DNA of 64,000 bases from Xenorhabdus kozodoii (lineage in GTDB: Bacteria; Pseudomonadota; Gammaproteobacteria; Enterobacterales; Enterobacteriaceae). Shown here in pieces: positions 47,933 through 58,918 of the stretch (the first letter of the stretch is position 1; each line of letters starts with the position of its first letter). The stretch lies in assembly GCF_002632875.1 (NCBI RefSeq), contig NZ_NJCX01000003.1, positions 124,001 to 188,000 on the forward strand, read 5' to 3'. A program made the translations under genes and the position numbers. Under the pieces are notes generated by a model. The model was not told the DNA's origin. It searched no databases and saw only the letters and a program-made list of their open reading frames with translations.

Positions 47933-49098
47933 TATTTATTCCCCGCCGCTGCGACTGCCTGTTTAGCCGCATCTGTCAAACTGGTAGCTGCAATGATGTT
48001 CAAGCCACTGTCCGCCAGTTTTTTAGCGCCCAGTTCAGCATTGTTTCCTTCCAGACGAACAACCACCGGTACGTTAACGCCCACTTCTTCCACCGCACCA
48101 ATAATGCCGTCAGCAATCAAGTCACAGCGGACAATACCACCAAAGATATTAACCAAAACAGCCTTCACATTTTCATCTGACAAGATGATTTTAAATGCTT
48201 CGGTAACACGTTCTTTTGTTGCACCCCCCCCCACGTCAAGGAAGTTGGCGGGTGCACCACCGTGCAGTTTAACAATGTCCATTGTACCCATTGCCAGACC
48301 TGCACCATTCACCATACAGCCGATGTTGCCATCCAGCGCAACATAGTTCAGTTCCCACTGTGCAGCCTGAGCTTCACGTGGATCTTCCTGCGAAGGGTCG
48401 TGCATTTCACGCAGTTCAGCCTGACGGAACATCGCATTGCCATCAGCGCTCAACTTTCCATCCAAACAAACCAGATCATCTTGGGTTGTGATCACCAGAG
48501 GGTTGATTTCAACTAATGCCAAATCACGCTCTAAGAACAGGTTAGCCAAGCCCAAGAAAATCTTGGTGAATTGACCAACTTGTTTACCCGTCAAACCGAG
48601 TTTGAATGCCAATTCACGGCCTTGATAAGGCATAGGGCCAGACAGTGGGTCGATAATGGCTTTATGAATGAGTTCGGGCGTTTCTTCCGCCACTTTTTCT
48701 ATTTCGACGCCACCTTCAGTAGAGGCCATGAACACTACACGACGTGTACCGCGGTCAACAACAGCACCGAGATACAGCTCCTTGGCAATATCGGTTGCAC
48801 CTTCCACCAAGATCTGATGGACAGGTTGCCCTTGCGCGTCAGTCTGGTAGGTGACCAGTCGTTTACCCAGCCATTGTTCAGCAAAAGCACGGATATCTTC
48901 CTTGCTATTGACGACCTTCACACCACCAGCCTTACCGCGGCCACCTGCATGAACCTGACATTTAACGACCCAAGGGCCTGAACCAATCTTGGATGCTGCT
49001 TCTTCTGCTTCGCGCGGAGTGGTACAAGCGTAACCCGTAGGTGCTGGCAAACCATACCGTGCAAAAAGTTGTTTTGCCTGATACTCGTGTAAATTCAT
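47932..49098 (-). CDS. sucC: Succinyl-CoA synthetase beta subunit SucC
   Basis: ATP-grasp subunit, 388 aa, identical in length to E. coli. [40 protein letters not shown] and the C-terminal [15 protein letters not shown] are the conserved parts for nucleotide, Mg2+ and succinate binding. 167 nt separate it from sucB; that gap contains a 7-bp perfect hairpin (49165-49182) that may be a processing point. Confidence 0.97.
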   Translation of the reverse strand: MNLHEYQAKQLFARYGLPAPTGYACTTPREAEEAASKIGSGPWVVKCQVHAGGRGKAGGVKVVNSKEDIRAFAEQWLGKRLVTYQTDAQGQPVHQILVEGATDIAKELYLGAVVDRGTRRVVFMASTEGGVEIEKVAEETPELIHKAIIDPLSGPMPYQGRELAFKLGLTGKQVGQFTKIFLGLANLFLERDLALVEINPLVITTQDDLVCLDGKLSADGNAMFRQAELREMHDPSQEDPREAQAAQWELNYVALDGNIGCMVNGAGLAMGTMDIVKLHGGAPANFLDVGGGATKERVTEAFKIILSDENVKAVLVNIFGGIVRCDLIADGIIGAVEEVGVNVPVVVRLEGNNAELGAKKLADSGLNIIAATSLTDAAKQAVAAAGNK

Positions 49099-49164
49099 GA
49101 TGTTCTATCCATAATTTAATTTAAGAAAGGTAAATTACCTTCTATTTTGTTGATCTGGATATGA

Positions 49165-49182
49165 CCAGCCCAAAAGGGCTGG
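49165..49182 (-). other. Hairpin between sucB and sucC
   Basis: CCAGCCC-AAAA-GGGCTGG is a perfect stem-loop inside the operon. It lacks a T-run, so is more likely an RNA-processing or stability element than a terminator. Confidence 0.6.
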
Positions 49183-49265
49183 CCTGCATAGAGGTTTACA
49201 TCAACGTCGTACTGCTTCAGACTTGGCGGAGTTAACACCCTCCGCCGATAGTGATGCTATAGATG

Positions 49266-50477
49266 CTATACATCCAGCAACAAACGTGTTGGATCTTCCA
49301 GCATTTCTTTGATGGTCACCAGGAAGCCTACTGACTCACGACCGTCAACCAGACGGTGGTCGTAGGACAGTGCCAGATACATCATTGGAAGGATCACAAC
49401 CTGACCATTGACTGCCATTGGGCGATCTTTAATGGCATGCATGCCAAGGATTGCGCTTTGTGGTGGGTTAATGATCGGGGTGGACATCAGGGAGCCGAAA
49501 ACACCGCCGTTAGTAATTGTGAAGTTACCGCCAGTGAGTTCTTCAACGGTCAGTTTGCCGTCGCGGCCTTTGACAGCCAGCTCTTTGATGCTTTTCTCAA
49601 TGTCAGCCATGCTCAATGCATCTGCATCACGCAGCACAGGGGTAACCAGGCCACGTGGTGTAGAAACAGCAATACTGATATCAAAATAGTTGTGGTAGAC
49701 CACATCTGTGCCATCAATGGAAGCGTTCACTTCTGGATAGCGTTTCAGCGCTTCAACAACGGCTTTCACATAGAAAGCCATGAAGCCCAGACGTACACCA
49801 TGACGTTTCTCAAACGCATCACCATACTGCTTGCGCAATTCCTGAATGGGCTTCATGTTGACTTCATTGAAAGTCGTCAACATTGCCGTATTGTTTTTCG
49901 CTTCAAGCAGACGTTCAGCAATACGCTTGCGCAAGCGCGTCATTGGGACACGTTTTTCACTACGGTGTGGCAATAATGATGACTGTTCAGCAGATACAGC
50001 CGGCTTATCACTCTCTTTTTTATTCGTAGCAATATATTTTTCTATATCTTCACGAACAATGCGACCACCAACACCACTGCCTTTAATGGCAGCCGGATCT
50101 AAGTCATGCTCTGCAATCAGACGACGAACAGCAGGGCTTAGTGCATCGTTACTTTCTTCTTCCAAAGACGCGGTCTGACGCTGCGCGGGTGTTGCCTCTA
50201 CTTTGGTTTTTACTTCAGCCGGCATACCTGTGCTATCCCCCAGACGGATACGGCCTAGCAGTTGCTTGGACAGTACAGTGGCGCCCTCTTCTTCAAAAAT
50301 AGATTCCAAAACACCCGCTTCACTCGCTGGCACTTCCAGAACCACTTTATCCGTTTCAATTTCAACCAGCACTTCATCACGCGCTATGGTGTCACCTGGT
50401 TTTTTATGCCATGTTGCGACAGTGGCATCGGCAACAGATTCAGGAAGGTCTGGAACCAGAATTTCTACGCTACTCAT
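49266..50477 (-). CDS. sucB: Dihydrolipoamide succinyltransferase SucB (E2o)
   Basis: Core of the 2-oxoglutarate dehydrogenase complex. The single lipoyl domain carries K44 in [13 protein letters not shown]; an E1/E3-binding domain appears near 110-145 ([20 protein letters not shown]), then the catalytic domain with the C-terminal [16 protein letters not shown] (active His and Asp). 403 aa. Translation start has AAGGA upstream; it is 15 nt after sucA. Confidence 0.97.
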   Translation of the reverse strand: MSSVEILVPDLPESVADATVATWHKKPGDTIARDEVLVEIETDKVVLEVPASEAGVLESIFEEEGATVLSKQLLGRIRLGDSTGMPAEVKTKVEATPAQRQTASLEEESNDALSPAVRRLIAEHDLDPAAIKGSGVGGRIVREDIEKYIATNKKESDKPAVSAEQSSLLPHRSEKRVPMTRLRKRIAERLLEAKNNTAMLTTFNEVNMKPIQELRKQYGDAFEKRHGVRLGFMAFYVKAVVEALKRYPEVNASIDGTDVVYHNYFDISIAVSTPRGLVTPVLRDADALSMADIEKSIKELAVKGRDGKLTVEELTGGNFTITNGGVFGSLMSTPIINPPQSAILGMHAIKDRPMAVNGQVVILPMMYLALSYDHRLVDGRESVGFLVTIKEMLEDPTRLLLDV

Positions 50478-50492
50478 TTTCTATCCTTAAAT

Positions 50493-53300
50493 TTATTCAA
50501 CGTTCAGTGCGTCATTAACCAGTGCTTGCTGTTGCTGCTGGTGAACAGACGGATATCCCACAGCCGGGGAAGCAGATGCTGGGCGACCTGCATACCGTAA
50601 GGAAGCCCCAAACGGGATTGCTTCACGGAAATTATGTTGACTGCAATACCAAGCCCCTTGGTTCAGCGGCTCTTCCTGACACCAGACGAAATCATGAACA
50701 TGGGCATACTGCTCAAACTGAGCTTGCAAATGTTGACGTGGGAATGGATACAACTGCTCAATACGCACAATAGCAACATTGGTCTGTTCATTCTTACGAC
50801 GCTGTTCCAGCAGATCGTAATAAACTTTACCGGAGCAAAGCACAACGCGCTTAACATCTTTTGGATCCAAACCGTCAATTTCGCCAATCACTGGCTCAAA
50901 TTTGCCATTCGCCAATTCATCCATAGTAGATACGGCCAACGGATGACGTAATAATGATTTCGGTGACATAACAATGAGCGGACGGCGCATACCACGCAGA
51001 GCCTGACGGCGCAGCATGTGATAAACCTGGGCTGGGGTCGATGGAACGCAAACCTGCATGTTTTGTTCAGCACACAGTTGCAGATAACGTTCCAGACGCG
51101 CCGATGAGTGCTCTGGGCCTTGTCCTTCATAGCCATGTGGCAACAGCATAACCAGGCCACACATACGGCCCCATTTCTGTTCACCGGAACTAATAAACTG
51201 GTCAATCACAACCTGGGCTACGTTGGCAAAATCACCAAATTGCGCTTCCCAAATCGTCAGTACACGAGGCTCGGTTGTTGCGTAACCGTATTCAAATGCC
51301 AGTACAGCTTCTTCTGAAAGGACAGAATCCCATACGTTAAATGTACCTTGGCCATTGTGGATATTCGCCAACGGCACATACACAGAAGCATTGTTTTGGT
51401 CATGAATAACGGCATGGCGGTGGAAGAAAGTACCACGTCCCGCATCTTCACCAGAGATACGTACAGGAATACCTTCATCAACCAGAGTCGCGTATGCCAA
51501 TGTTTCTGCTGCGCCCCAGTCAAACAATTTATTGCCATTAGCCATGTCTGCACGGTCGCCATAGATTTTCGCAACACGTGAGTGCATTGCCACTTCGGCA
51601 GGAACAGTGCTGATGCTTTTGCCAAGATCTTGCAGACGTTTCATATCCATCTTATGCGGATACTCTTCATCCCATTCATGGTCCAGGTAGGGTTCCCATG
51701 TGAATGAATGCAGCCCCATTGGACGCCATTCATCGACAACACACCCTCCATTATCCAGCGCATCACGGTACAGGTTCACCATTTCAGTCACGTCATTGGC
51801 ACCCAGTAAACCTTCCGCTACCAGCCTATCTGCATAGATTTTACGTGCTGTTGGCAGTTTTTTGATTTTTTGGTACATCAGCGGTTGAGTTGCACTTGGC
51901 TCATCAGCTTCGTTATGACCGTGGCGGCGGTAACAAACCAGGTCGATCATCACGTCACGTTTGAACGTATTACGGAAGTCAAGCGCCAGACGAGTAACAA
52001 ATGCAACCGCTTCCGGATCATCCGCGTTCACGTGGAAAATCGGCGCCTGAACCATTTTCACAATATCAGTACAGTATTGTGTTGAACGGGCATCTTTCGG
52101 GTTAGACGTGGTAAAGCCAACCTGGTTGTTCACTACGATACGAATAGTACCGCCAACTTCATAACCGCGAGCCTGAGACATGTTCAGCGTTTCCTGAACA
52201 ATCCCCTGCCCGGTTACTGCTGCATCACCGTGAATGGTGACAGGCAAGACCATGTTACTACGCCCTTCATTAAGACGATCGCGGCGGGCACGTACAGAAC
52301 CGATAACAACAGGGCTGACAATTTCAAGATGAGAGGGGTTAAAAGCCAGTGCCAAATGCACCAGACCGCCTTCAGTCTCGAAATCAGAAGAAAAACCTTG
52401 ATGGTATTTTACGTCGCCGGTACCCAGATGCTCTTTATGTTTACCTGCAAACTCGTCGAACAGATCAGCCGGTTTTTTACCCAAGAGATTGACCAAAACG
52501 TTGAGACGGCCACGGTGAGCCATTCCCAATACAACCTCGCGGGTATTTTGTTTACCTGCATGACGGATCAACTCTTTTAACATCGGGATGAGTGCGTCAC
52601 CACCTTCCAGGGAGAAACGTTTCGCCCCTGGGAACTTAGCACCTAAATAGCGTTCCAAACCTTCCGCTGATGTTAATTCTTTCAGGAAACGACGCTTTTC
52701 TTCCGCACTAAACTGTGAACTTACTGCCACTGACTCCAGGCGTTGCTGGATCCAACGTTTTTCTTCCGTATTGGTGATATGCATATATTCCGCACCAATT
52801 GAACCGCAATAAATGCGTTTCAGCGCGTCATACAGATCAGCCAATTTCATGGTCTCTTTACCAATGGCGAAAGAGCCTACGTTAAACGTTTCTTCAAAAT
52901 CCGCTTTTGTTAAATTATGGAAAGCAGGATCAAGATCAGGTACAGGTTCCTGTTTCCATAATCCCAATGGATCAAGGTTTGCATGTTGGTGTCCGCGGAA
53001 GCGGAATGCATTGATAAGCTGCAAAACTTTGACTTGTTTTGCATCCATTGCTGGATCGCTGACTGAAGTGTGGTAACGTGTGGCATCCTTTGCCAGACGA
53101 CGGAAATAATCGCGTGTCTGTGAGTGAAGTTGTTCGCCGCTAAGTCCTGCATCTGGTAATTGTTGGAAAATTTCTCTCCAACTTGCATCAACAGAATTAG
53201 GATCGGTTATATAGTCTTCATAGATTTGCTCTATGTAAGACTGGTTTGCCCCAGCCAGAAAGCTTGAGTCCAGCCAGTCCTTCATTGCGCCGTTCTGCAT
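50493..53300 (-). CDS. sucA: 2-oxoglutarate dehydrogenase E1 component SucA
   Basis: Thiamine-diphosphate enzyme that decarboxylates 2-oxoglutarate. The N-terminus MQNGAMKDWLDSSFLAGANQ matches E. coli. Active-site blocks are MAHRGRLNVLVN, GFSSDFETEGGLVHLALAFNPSHLE, IHGDAAVTGQG and RHGHNEADEPSATQPLMY; the thiamine-binding GDG-type region is HVNADDPEAV. 935 aa compared with 933. The 334-bp gap before it separates sdhB and may contain a sucA promoter. Confidence 0.97.
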   Translation of the reverse strand: MQNGAMKDWLDSSFLAGANQSYIEQIYEDYITDPNSVDASWREIFQQLPDAGLSGEQLHSQTRDYFRRLAKDATRYHTSVSDPAMDAKQVKVLQLINAFRFRGHQHANLDPLGLWKQEPVPDLDPAFHNLTKADFEETFNVGSFAIGKETMKLADLYDALKRIYCGSIGAEYMHITNTEEKRWIQQRLESVAVSSQFSAEEKRRFLKELTSAEGLERYLGAKFPGAKRFSLEGGDALIPMLKELIRHAGKQNTREVVLGMAHRGRLNVLVNLLGKKPADLFDEFAGKHKEHLGTGDVKYHQGFSSDFETEGGLVHLALAFNPSHLEIVSPVVIGSVRARRDRLNEGRSNMVLPVTIHGDAAVTGQGIVQETLNMSQARGYEVGGTIRIVVNNQVGFTTSNPKDARSTQYCTDIVKMVQAPIFHVNADDPEAVAFVTRLALDFRNTFKRDVMIDLVCYRRHGHNEADEPSATQPLMYQKIKKLPTARKIYADRLVAEGLLGANDVTEMVNLYRDALDNGGCVVDEWRPMGLHSFTWEPYLDHEWDEEYPHKMDMKRLQDLGKSISTVPAEVAMHSRVAKIYGDRADMANGNKLFDWGAAETLAYATLVDEGIPVRISGEDAGRGTFFHRHAVIHDQNNASVYVPLANIHNGQGTFNVWDSVLSEEAVLAFEYGYATTEPRVLTIWEAQFGDFANVAQVVIDQFISSGEQKWGRMCGLVMLLPHGYEGQGPEHSSARLERYLQLCAEQNMQVCVPSTPAQVYHMLRRQALRGMRRPLIVMSPKSLLRHPLAVSTMDELANGKFEPVIGEIDGLDPKDVKRVVLCSGKVYYDLLEQRRKNEQTNVAIVRIEQLYPFPRQHLQAQFEQYAHVHDFVWCQEEPLNQGAWYCSQHNFREAIPFGASLRYAGRPASASPAVGYPSVHQQQQQALVNDALNVE

Positions 53301-53634
53301 TGTGATCCCTTAAGCTTTAAAAGCTTTAGTTTTCGCCGTGGTTAACAAATACCGCTTAATTAGCGGTGTTGATAAAAGGTTCATTTGGACGTGCTTAATG
53401 CATGTTCTTCTATGGGTTTTCCTACCCTTCAAGGAACCTTTAAAAACTGAATATCCGTTTTTAAAGATCCCTTTATTTGGAAACACACTTCGTCTTTCGC
53501 AGTAGGCAATTTATCATTTTTCATTCTTTAAGCCCTCCACTGATTTGATATTTATTTCAAAATTGTGGAGGGCGACATTATATGCATTATTTACACGCTA
53601 ATTATGTGTTATTTATGCACAAGTTTTTATTTTA
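53301..53634 (-). other. 334-bp sdhB-sucA intergenic region with large hairpin
   Basis: At 53532-53573 GCCCTCCAC and GTGGAGGGC pair perfectly over 9 bp with a 24-nt loop that contains TTGA/TCAA. A smaller AAGCTTTAAAAGCTT palindrome lies near 53311. No T-run follows, so sdh-suc read-through remains possible. In E. coli a sucA promoter is in this gap. No gene is seen. Confidence 0.6.
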
Positions 53635-54351
53635 CTATGCGCTATGTTTCAGCAACATAGATTTAATATGACCAATCGCTTTTGTTGGATTCAACCCCTT
53701 AGGACATACGTTGACGCAATTCATAATTCCATGACAACGGAAGACACTGAATGCATCATTCAAATTATCCAATCTTGAACTTGCTTCAGTATCACGGCTG
53801 TCAATCAGGAAACGATATGCCGCCAAGAGACCGGCTGGGCCGATAAATTTATCCGGATTCCACCAGAATGATGGACAAGATGTTGAACAACAGGCACATA
53901 AGATACATTCATACAGACCATCCAGCTTTTCACGCTGTTCTGGTAATTGCAGGTGCTCACGTGCGGGTGGATTTTTACCATCATTAATCAAATAAGGACG
54001 GATTTTCTCATATTGCGCGTAAAACTGCCCCATATCAACAACCAGATCACGAACGACTGGCAAACCCGGCAACGGACGAATAACAATCTTCTTATTGCCA
54101 CGACGCAATGCAGAAACGGGTGTAACGCATGCCAGGCCATTTTTACCGTTCATATTCACGCCATCAGAGCCACAAACACCCTCACGGCAAGAGCGGCGGA
54201 ATGCCAAGGTGGGATCTTGCTCTTTTAGTTGGATGAGCGCATCCAGCAACATCATGTCGCGCCCTTCCTGTGCTTCCAGCGTGTAGTCCTGCATACGAGG
54301 GATATCATCTACATCTGGATTATATCGATAAATTGAAAATTCAAGTTTCAT
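53635..54351 (-). CDS. sdhB: Succinate dehydrogenase iron-sulphur subunit SdhB
   Basis: Carries three clusters: [2Fe-2S] by C55, C60, D63 and C75 (CREGVCGSDGVNMNGKNGLAC pattern), [4Fe-4S] and [3Fe-4S] in CILCACCSTSCPSFWWNP and CHGIMNCVNVCPKGLNP. 238 aa, equal to E. coli. It lies 37 nt after sdhA in the sdhCDAB-suc operon. Confidence 0.97.
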   Translation of the reverse strand: MKLEFSIYRYNPDVDDIPRMQDYTLEAQEGRDMMLLDALIQLKEQDPTLAFRRSCREGVCGSDGVNMNGKNGLACVTPVSALRRGNKKIVIRPLPGLPVVRDLVVDMGQFYAQYEKIRPYLINDGKNPPAREHLQLPEQREKLDGLYECILCACCSTSCPSFWWNPDKFIGPAGLLAAYRFLIDSRDTEASSRLDNLNDAFSVFRCHGIMNCVNVCPKGLNPTKAIGHIKSMLLKHSA

Positions 54352-54388
54352 AATCTATTTCTCCGCAACTGGAACATCAGCAACGCAA

Positions 54389-56155
54389 TTAGTAAGAACG
54401 CACTTTCGGTGGGAAAGCTTCGCGCAGCGTTGGCTGCATATTCACTTCACGACGTGTCATACTCTCAGTTTGCGGTAAATACAGGCTATGACACAGCCAG
54501 TTAGCATCATCACGCTCTGGATAGTCAAAACGGCTATGGGCACCACGACTTTCTGTACGGAAATTCGCAGCAACCGCAGTTGAATAAGCCGTTTCCATCA
54601 GGTTATCCAATTCCAAGCATTCGATGCGCTGGGTATTGAATTCTGATGACGTATCATCCAGACGAGCATTTTGCAGACGTTCGCGGATAACTTTCAGTTC
54701 TTCCAGCCCTCTTGCCATCGCATCACCTTCGCGGAATACCGAGAAATTATGCTGCATGCAAGCCTGCAATGCTTTGCGGATTTCGACGGGATCTTCACCT
54801 GAACGGGTATTATCCCAACGGTTCAGACGTTGAAGAGCCGCATCGACATCAGATTCGCTGGCATCACGGCTAGTCCCTTGTTCCATTAGACACTCTTTCA
54901 AATGCAAGCCTGCGGAACGGCCAAATACCACCAAGTCAAGCAATGAGTTACCCCCCAGACGGTTTGCGCCATGAACAGACACACACGCAATTTCACCCAC
55001 CGCAAACAGGCCAGGGATCACCACATCTTCGCCTTTTTCATTTAATGTCAGTGCCTGACCCGTGATCCTGGTTGGGATACCCCCCATCATATAGTGGCAG
55101 GTTGGGATAACCGGGATCGGCTCTTTCACCGGATCTACGTGGGCAAAAGTACGGGATAATTCAAGGATACCTGGCAAACGGGATTCCAATACCTCTTTAC
55201 CTAAATGATCCAGTTTCAGTTTGACGTGAGGTCCCCACGGGCCTTCGCAACCACGGCCTTCACGGATTTCGATCATCATAGAACGTGCGACGACATCGCG
55301 GCCAGCCAGATCCTTAGCATTGGGGGCATAACGCTCCATGAAGCGTTCACCATCTTTATTCAGCAGGTAGCCACCTTCACCACGGCAACCTTCTGTGACC
55401 AGCACACCTGCGCCAGCAATACCTGTTGGGTGGAATTGCCACATTTCCATATCCTGGACAGGAACACCTGCACGCAACGCCATACCCACACCATCACCGG
55501 TATTGATATGGGCATTTGTTGTGGATTGGAAGATACGGCCAGCCCCCCCCGTTGCCAGGATAGTCGCCTTCGCTTTGAAATAAACCACTTCACCGGTTTC
55601 AATGCAGATAGCGGTACAACCCACAATTGCACCATCCTGATTCTTAACCAGATCCAACGAATACCACTCAGAGAAGATAGTGGTGTGGTTCTTTAAATTC
55701 TGTTGATACAGGGTATGTAATAAGGCGTGGCCTGTTCGGTCAGCAGCGGCGGCGGTACGAGCGGCTTGCTCACCACCAAAATTTCTAGATTGACCACCAA
55801 ATGGACGTTGGTAAATACGGCCATCATCCAGGCGGGAGAATGGCAGCCCCATGTGCTCCAGTTCCAAAATGGCTTCCGGGCCGGTCTTACACATATATTC
55901 GATGGCATCCTGGTCACCAATATAATCGGAGCCTTTCACCGTATCATACATGTGCCATTCCCAGTTATCGTCATGGGTATTGCCTAAAGCAACCGTAATC
56001 CCACCCTGGGCGGAAACAGTGTGAGAACGAGTTGGGAATACCTTGGAAATTAAGGCACAAGATAAACCCATTTGTGAAATTTGCAGTGCAGCACGCATAC
56101 CTGCGCCACCAGCACCAATAACAACAGCGTCAAACTCTCTTACTGGCAGTTTCAT
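54389..56155 (-). CDS. sdhA: Succinate dehydrogenase flavoprotein subunit SdhA
   Basis: FAD is covalently bound at H45 in [10 protein letters not shown], following the dinucleotide motif [14 protein letters not shown]. Substrate-binding and catalytic residues occur in [21 protein letters not shown] and [33 protein letters not shown] closes the FAD domain. 588 aa as in E. coli. Its start directly abuts the sdhD stop. Confidence 0.98.
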   Translation of the reverse strand: MKLPVREFDAVVIGAGGAGMRAALQISQMGLSCALISKVFPTRSHTVSAQGGITVALGNTHDDNWEWHMYDTVKGSDYIGDQDAIEYMCKTGPEAILELEHMGLPFSRLDDGRIYQRPFGGQSRNFGGEQAARTAAAADRTGHALLHTLYQQNLKNHTTIFSEWYSLDLVKNQDGAIVGCTAICIETGEVVYFKAKATILATGGAGRIFQSTTNAHINTGDGVGMALRAGVPVQDMEMWQFHPTGIAGAGVLVTEGCRGEGGYLLNKDGERFMERYAPNAKDLAGRDVVARSMMIEIREGRGCEGPWGPHVKLKLDHLGKEVLESRLPGILELSRTFAHVDPVKEPIPVIPTCHYMMGGIPTRITGQALTLNEKGEDVVIPGLFAVGEIACVSVHGANRLGGNSLLDLVVFGRSAGLHLKECLMEQGTSRDASESDVDAALQRLNRWDNTRSGEDPVEIRKALQACMQHNFSVFREGDAMARGLEELKVIRERLQNARLDDTSSEFNTQRIECLELDNLMETAYSTAVAANFRTESRGAHSRFDYPERDDANWLCHSLYLPQTESMTRREVNMQPTLREAFPPKVRSY

Positions 56156-56503
56156 TTATGCACCCCACACAACGATTGTTCCGTAAATCAAATAAGTTAA
56201 TAGCGCGACAATAATCACCAGTTGCAGAACCAGGCGCAGTACCAGCGGCTTGACATAATCTGTCAGCACCTGCCACATTCCAATCCATGCATGAACCAGA
56301 ATGGACAGCAGAGTCAACACAGTGAATACTTTCGTGAGGGATGAAGAAAAGAAACCACGCCAGACTTCATAGGTAATATCCGACGTTGTTGCGACAAAAC
56401 CAACGAGATAGAGGACGTACAACACAATAATGATGGCGGATGCGCGCAGTAGCAGCCAATCCTGAATCCCCGTACGACCCAATGCGGATGCGTTACTTAC
56501 CAT
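56156..56503 (-). CDS. sdhD: Succinate dehydrogenase membrane anchor SdhD
   Basis: Three membrane helices and the haem-ligand His in [21 protein letters not shown]; the Tyr after it contributes to the quinone site. 115 aa as in E. coli. It overlaps the sdhC stop by 7 nt, so translation is coupled. Confidence 0.95.
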   Translation of the reverse strand: MVSNASALGRTGIQDWLLLRASAIIIVLYVLYLVGFVATTSDITYEVWRGFFSSSLTKVFTVLTLLSILVHAWIGMWQVLTDYVKPLVLRLVLQLVIIVALLTYLIYGTIVVWGA

Positions 56504-56886
56504 AATAAAACCCCAGCCAGAATAGACAGAATAACCGCGATTGCTATTGCTACTTTGGCAGATGCACTACCGGTAGCGAGATTTTCTTCCAGGAAACCAA
56601 AATCCATTAAGACATGGCGGATACCCCCACAGAGGTGGTAAGCCAGCGCCGTCAATATCCCCCACAGGATAAATTTGGCGAAGAAGCCAGTCATAATTTC
56701 AGATGCTTGCAGGAAGCCTTCTTGCGAAGACAGTGACATCCCCAATAACCACAGTAGAATGCCAACTGCGATAAAGGTAATGACGCCTGAGATACGGTGC
56801 AAGATCGACGCTATCGCGGAGACGGGTTGGTTAATCGTCCGCAGATCAAGGTTGACAGGTCTTTGTTTTTTCACAATTTTGCCCAC
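56497..56886 (-). CDS. sdhC: Succinate dehydrogenase cytochrome b556 subunit SdhC
   Basis: Membrane subunit with three helices, the haem-ligand His in [18 protein letters not shown] and the quinone-site Ser/Arg in [13 protein letters not shown]. Residues from [10 protein letters not shown] onwards align well with E. coli, so the body of the gene is certain. The start is not: GTG at 56886 (129 aa) and GTG at 56874 have no properly spaced ribosome site. A strong GGAGG lies 24 nt upstream of the first GTG, with an ATG overlapping it in another frame, separated by a run of eight A residues. Confidence 0.9.
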   Translation of the reverse strand: MGKIVKKQRPVNLDLRTINQPVSAIASILHRISGVITFIAVGILLWLLGMSLSSQEGFLQASEIMTGFFAKFILWGILTALAYHLCGGIRHVLMDFGFLEENLATGSASAKVAIAIAVILSILAGVLLW

Positions 56887-57509
56887 AAAGCTTTTTTTTA
56901 TTTTCCATCCTCCGGTCCTGTGCGGGAATCAGACAGCGCTAAGGGGATACAAAGACACAACATAATTAACTTAAACAATCCTTACTGTTCATCAAAAGTT
57001 GTGATTTGGTCACGCTGGGTGCTCCTACATCAGGGTAATCCGGAGACCTGGTGGAAGTATAAGTACTTCACATTGTTATTACAATTCCCACACAATATGA
57101 TTATTAACATTTAGCTTGAACAGTGAGAAAGATCACGCTTCAAACATTTTTCATAAAATCCATAATGTTGTTTGACAAAGATTAAACATTTATCTTACAT
57201 ATATGTCGTTATATATTATTTGTCGTCATTTTATGATGCAAAACTAATCTTAACGAAAATTAAAAGTTATGCAAAAGTATCCTATAAGCACAAAATGATA
57301 ACATTTTATGTCAATAATACTTTAAACATAACTTCCAAAAACTTTTTAACAACCTGAAACCCATTGTCATCCGTAATGAAATTTCAGCGTTAAATGTGAT
57401 ACCAGCCTGATTTTAAATTCTCTCCGGTAGCACAATGCCTTCGGCACAGTATAAATTGCGCCTATCTGGTTGTTATGGGTTATAAAAAATAAGCGCTAAG
57501 GAGATATAA
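56887..57509. other. 623-bp divergent sdhC/gltA regulatory region
   Basis: No gene is present. It contains promoters for both genes, a CRP-like site (separate entry) and A+T-rich tracts suitable for ArcA. Two open frames over it have no family support. Confidence 0.65.
57122..57137. promoter_or_regulatory. CRP-like site in the sdhC/gltA region
   Basis: AGTGA-GAAAGA-TCACG matches TGTGA-N6-TCACA at eight of ten positions. The sdh promoter of E. coli is cAMP-CRP activated, which fits, but this site has not been compared formally. Confidence 0.45.
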
Positions 57510-58793
57510 ATGGCTGATAAAAAGGCTACGTTGAACGTAAATGGTTCAGCTGCTATCGAACTAGACGTACTAACGCCGACCCTAGGTTCTGAAGTGATTG
57601 ACGTTCGTACCCTCGGCTCAAAAGGCTTCTATACCTATGATCCTGGCTTTACTTCCACTGCCTCTTGTGAGTCGAAAATCACCTATATTGATGGCGATGA
57701 AGGCATTTTGCTACACCGTGGTTTTCCCATCGATCAGCTTGCAACGGAATCGACCTATCTGGAAGTCTGTTACATTCTGCTATACGGCGAACCGCCAACG
57801 CCCGAAGAGTACGAAAAATTTAAAACCACGGTGACTCGCCATACCATGATCCACGAACAGATCACGCGTCTGTTCCACGGTTTCCGCCGTGATTCCCATC
57901 CAATGGCTGTACTTTGCGGTGTTACTGGCGCCCTGGCCGCCTTCTATCATGATGCCCTGGATATCCATAACCCTCGCCACCGTGAAATCACCGCTTACCG
58001 TCTGCTGTCCAAAATGCCAACTGTTGCAGCAATGTGTTACAAATATTCTCTTGGACAGCCTTTTGTTTATCCACGCAATGACCTCTCTTATGCTGCTAAC
58101 TTCCTGCACATGATGTTCTCAACACCGTGTGAGGAATATAAGGTTAATCCAGTATTAGAACGTGCCATGGATCGCATTTTCATTTTGCATGCGGATCATG
58201 AACAAAATGCGTCAACCTCAACGGTACGTACTGCTGGCTCTTCTGGTGCCAACCCATTTGCCTGTATCGCTGCGGGTATTGCATCCCTGTGGGGACCGGC
58301 ACATGGTGGCGCCAATGAAGCCTGTCTGCGAATGCTGGAAGAGATCCAAACTGTCGACCACATTCCTGAATTCATCGCTCGCGCCAAAGACAAAAATGAC
58401 TCTTTCCGCCTGATGGGCTTTGGTCACCGTGTTTATAAAAACTACGACCCTCGCGCGACGGTGATGCGTGAAACCTGCCATGAAGTCCTGAATGAGCTTG
58501 GCCTGAATGACAGCCTGCTGGAAGTGGCAATGGAATTAGAGCGCATTGCCTTAAACGATCCCTACTTCATTGAAAAGAAACTGTATCCAAACGTCGATTT
58601 CTATTCAGGCATTATCCTGAAAGCCATGGGTATCCCATCGACCATGTTCACGGTGATTTTCGCCATCGCCCGTACGATTGGCTGGATTGCACACTGGACT
58701 GAAATGCATGATGAAGGCTTGAGAATCGCACGTCCACGTCAGCTTTATACGGGTCACACGCAACGCGATTTCACGAGCCAGTTAAAAAAATAA
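57510..58793 (+). CDS. gltA: Citrate synthase GltA
   Basis: Type II (hexameric, NADH-inhibited) citrate synthase, entry point of the TCA cycle. Catalytic residues lie in [15 protein letters not shown] (His near 265), [14 protein letters not shown] (His near 306) and [11 protein letters not shown] (Asp near 363). 427 aa, identical to E. coli. AAGGAG is 7 nt before the ATG. A terminator follows the gene. Confidence 0.98.
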   Translation: MADKKATLNVNGSAAIELDVLTPTLGSEVIDVRTLGSKGFYTYDPGFTSTASCESKITYIDGDEGILLHRGFPIDQLATESTYLEVCYILLYGEPPTPEEYEKFKTTVTRHTMIHEQITRLFHGFRRDSHPMAVLCGVTGALAAFYHDALDIHNPRHREITAYRLLSKMPTVAAMCYKYSLGQPFVYPRNDLSYAANFLHMMFSTPCEEYKVNPVLERAMDRIFILHADHEQNASTSTVRTAGSSGANPFACIAAGIASLWGPAHGGANEACLRMLEEIQTVDHIPEFIARAKDKNDSFRLMGFGHRVYKNYDPRATVMRETCHEVLNELGLNDSLLEVAMELERIALNDPYFIEKKLYPNVDFYSGIILKAMGIPSTMFTVIFAIARTIGWIAHWTEMHDEGLRIARPRQLYTGHTQRDFTSQLKK

Positions 58794-58831
58794 TTAATTA
58801 GCTTACTAACGCTATTCATAGGGTATTTTTA

Positions 58832-58876
58832 CACCTCTGATGTCAGTTTTCATTCTGATATTAGGGGTGCATTTTT
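58832..58876 (+). terminator. Terminator of gltA
   Basis: CACCTCTGATGTCAG and CTGATATTAGGGGTG pair over 15 bp (three G-U pairs) around an 8-nt loop, followed by CATTTTT. It stands 40 nt after gltA and before convergent araC-type gene. Confidence 0.82.
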
Positions 58877-58918
58877 ATGGAAAAATATTAATCTCCATCT
58901 TGCTACCGAATCATGATT

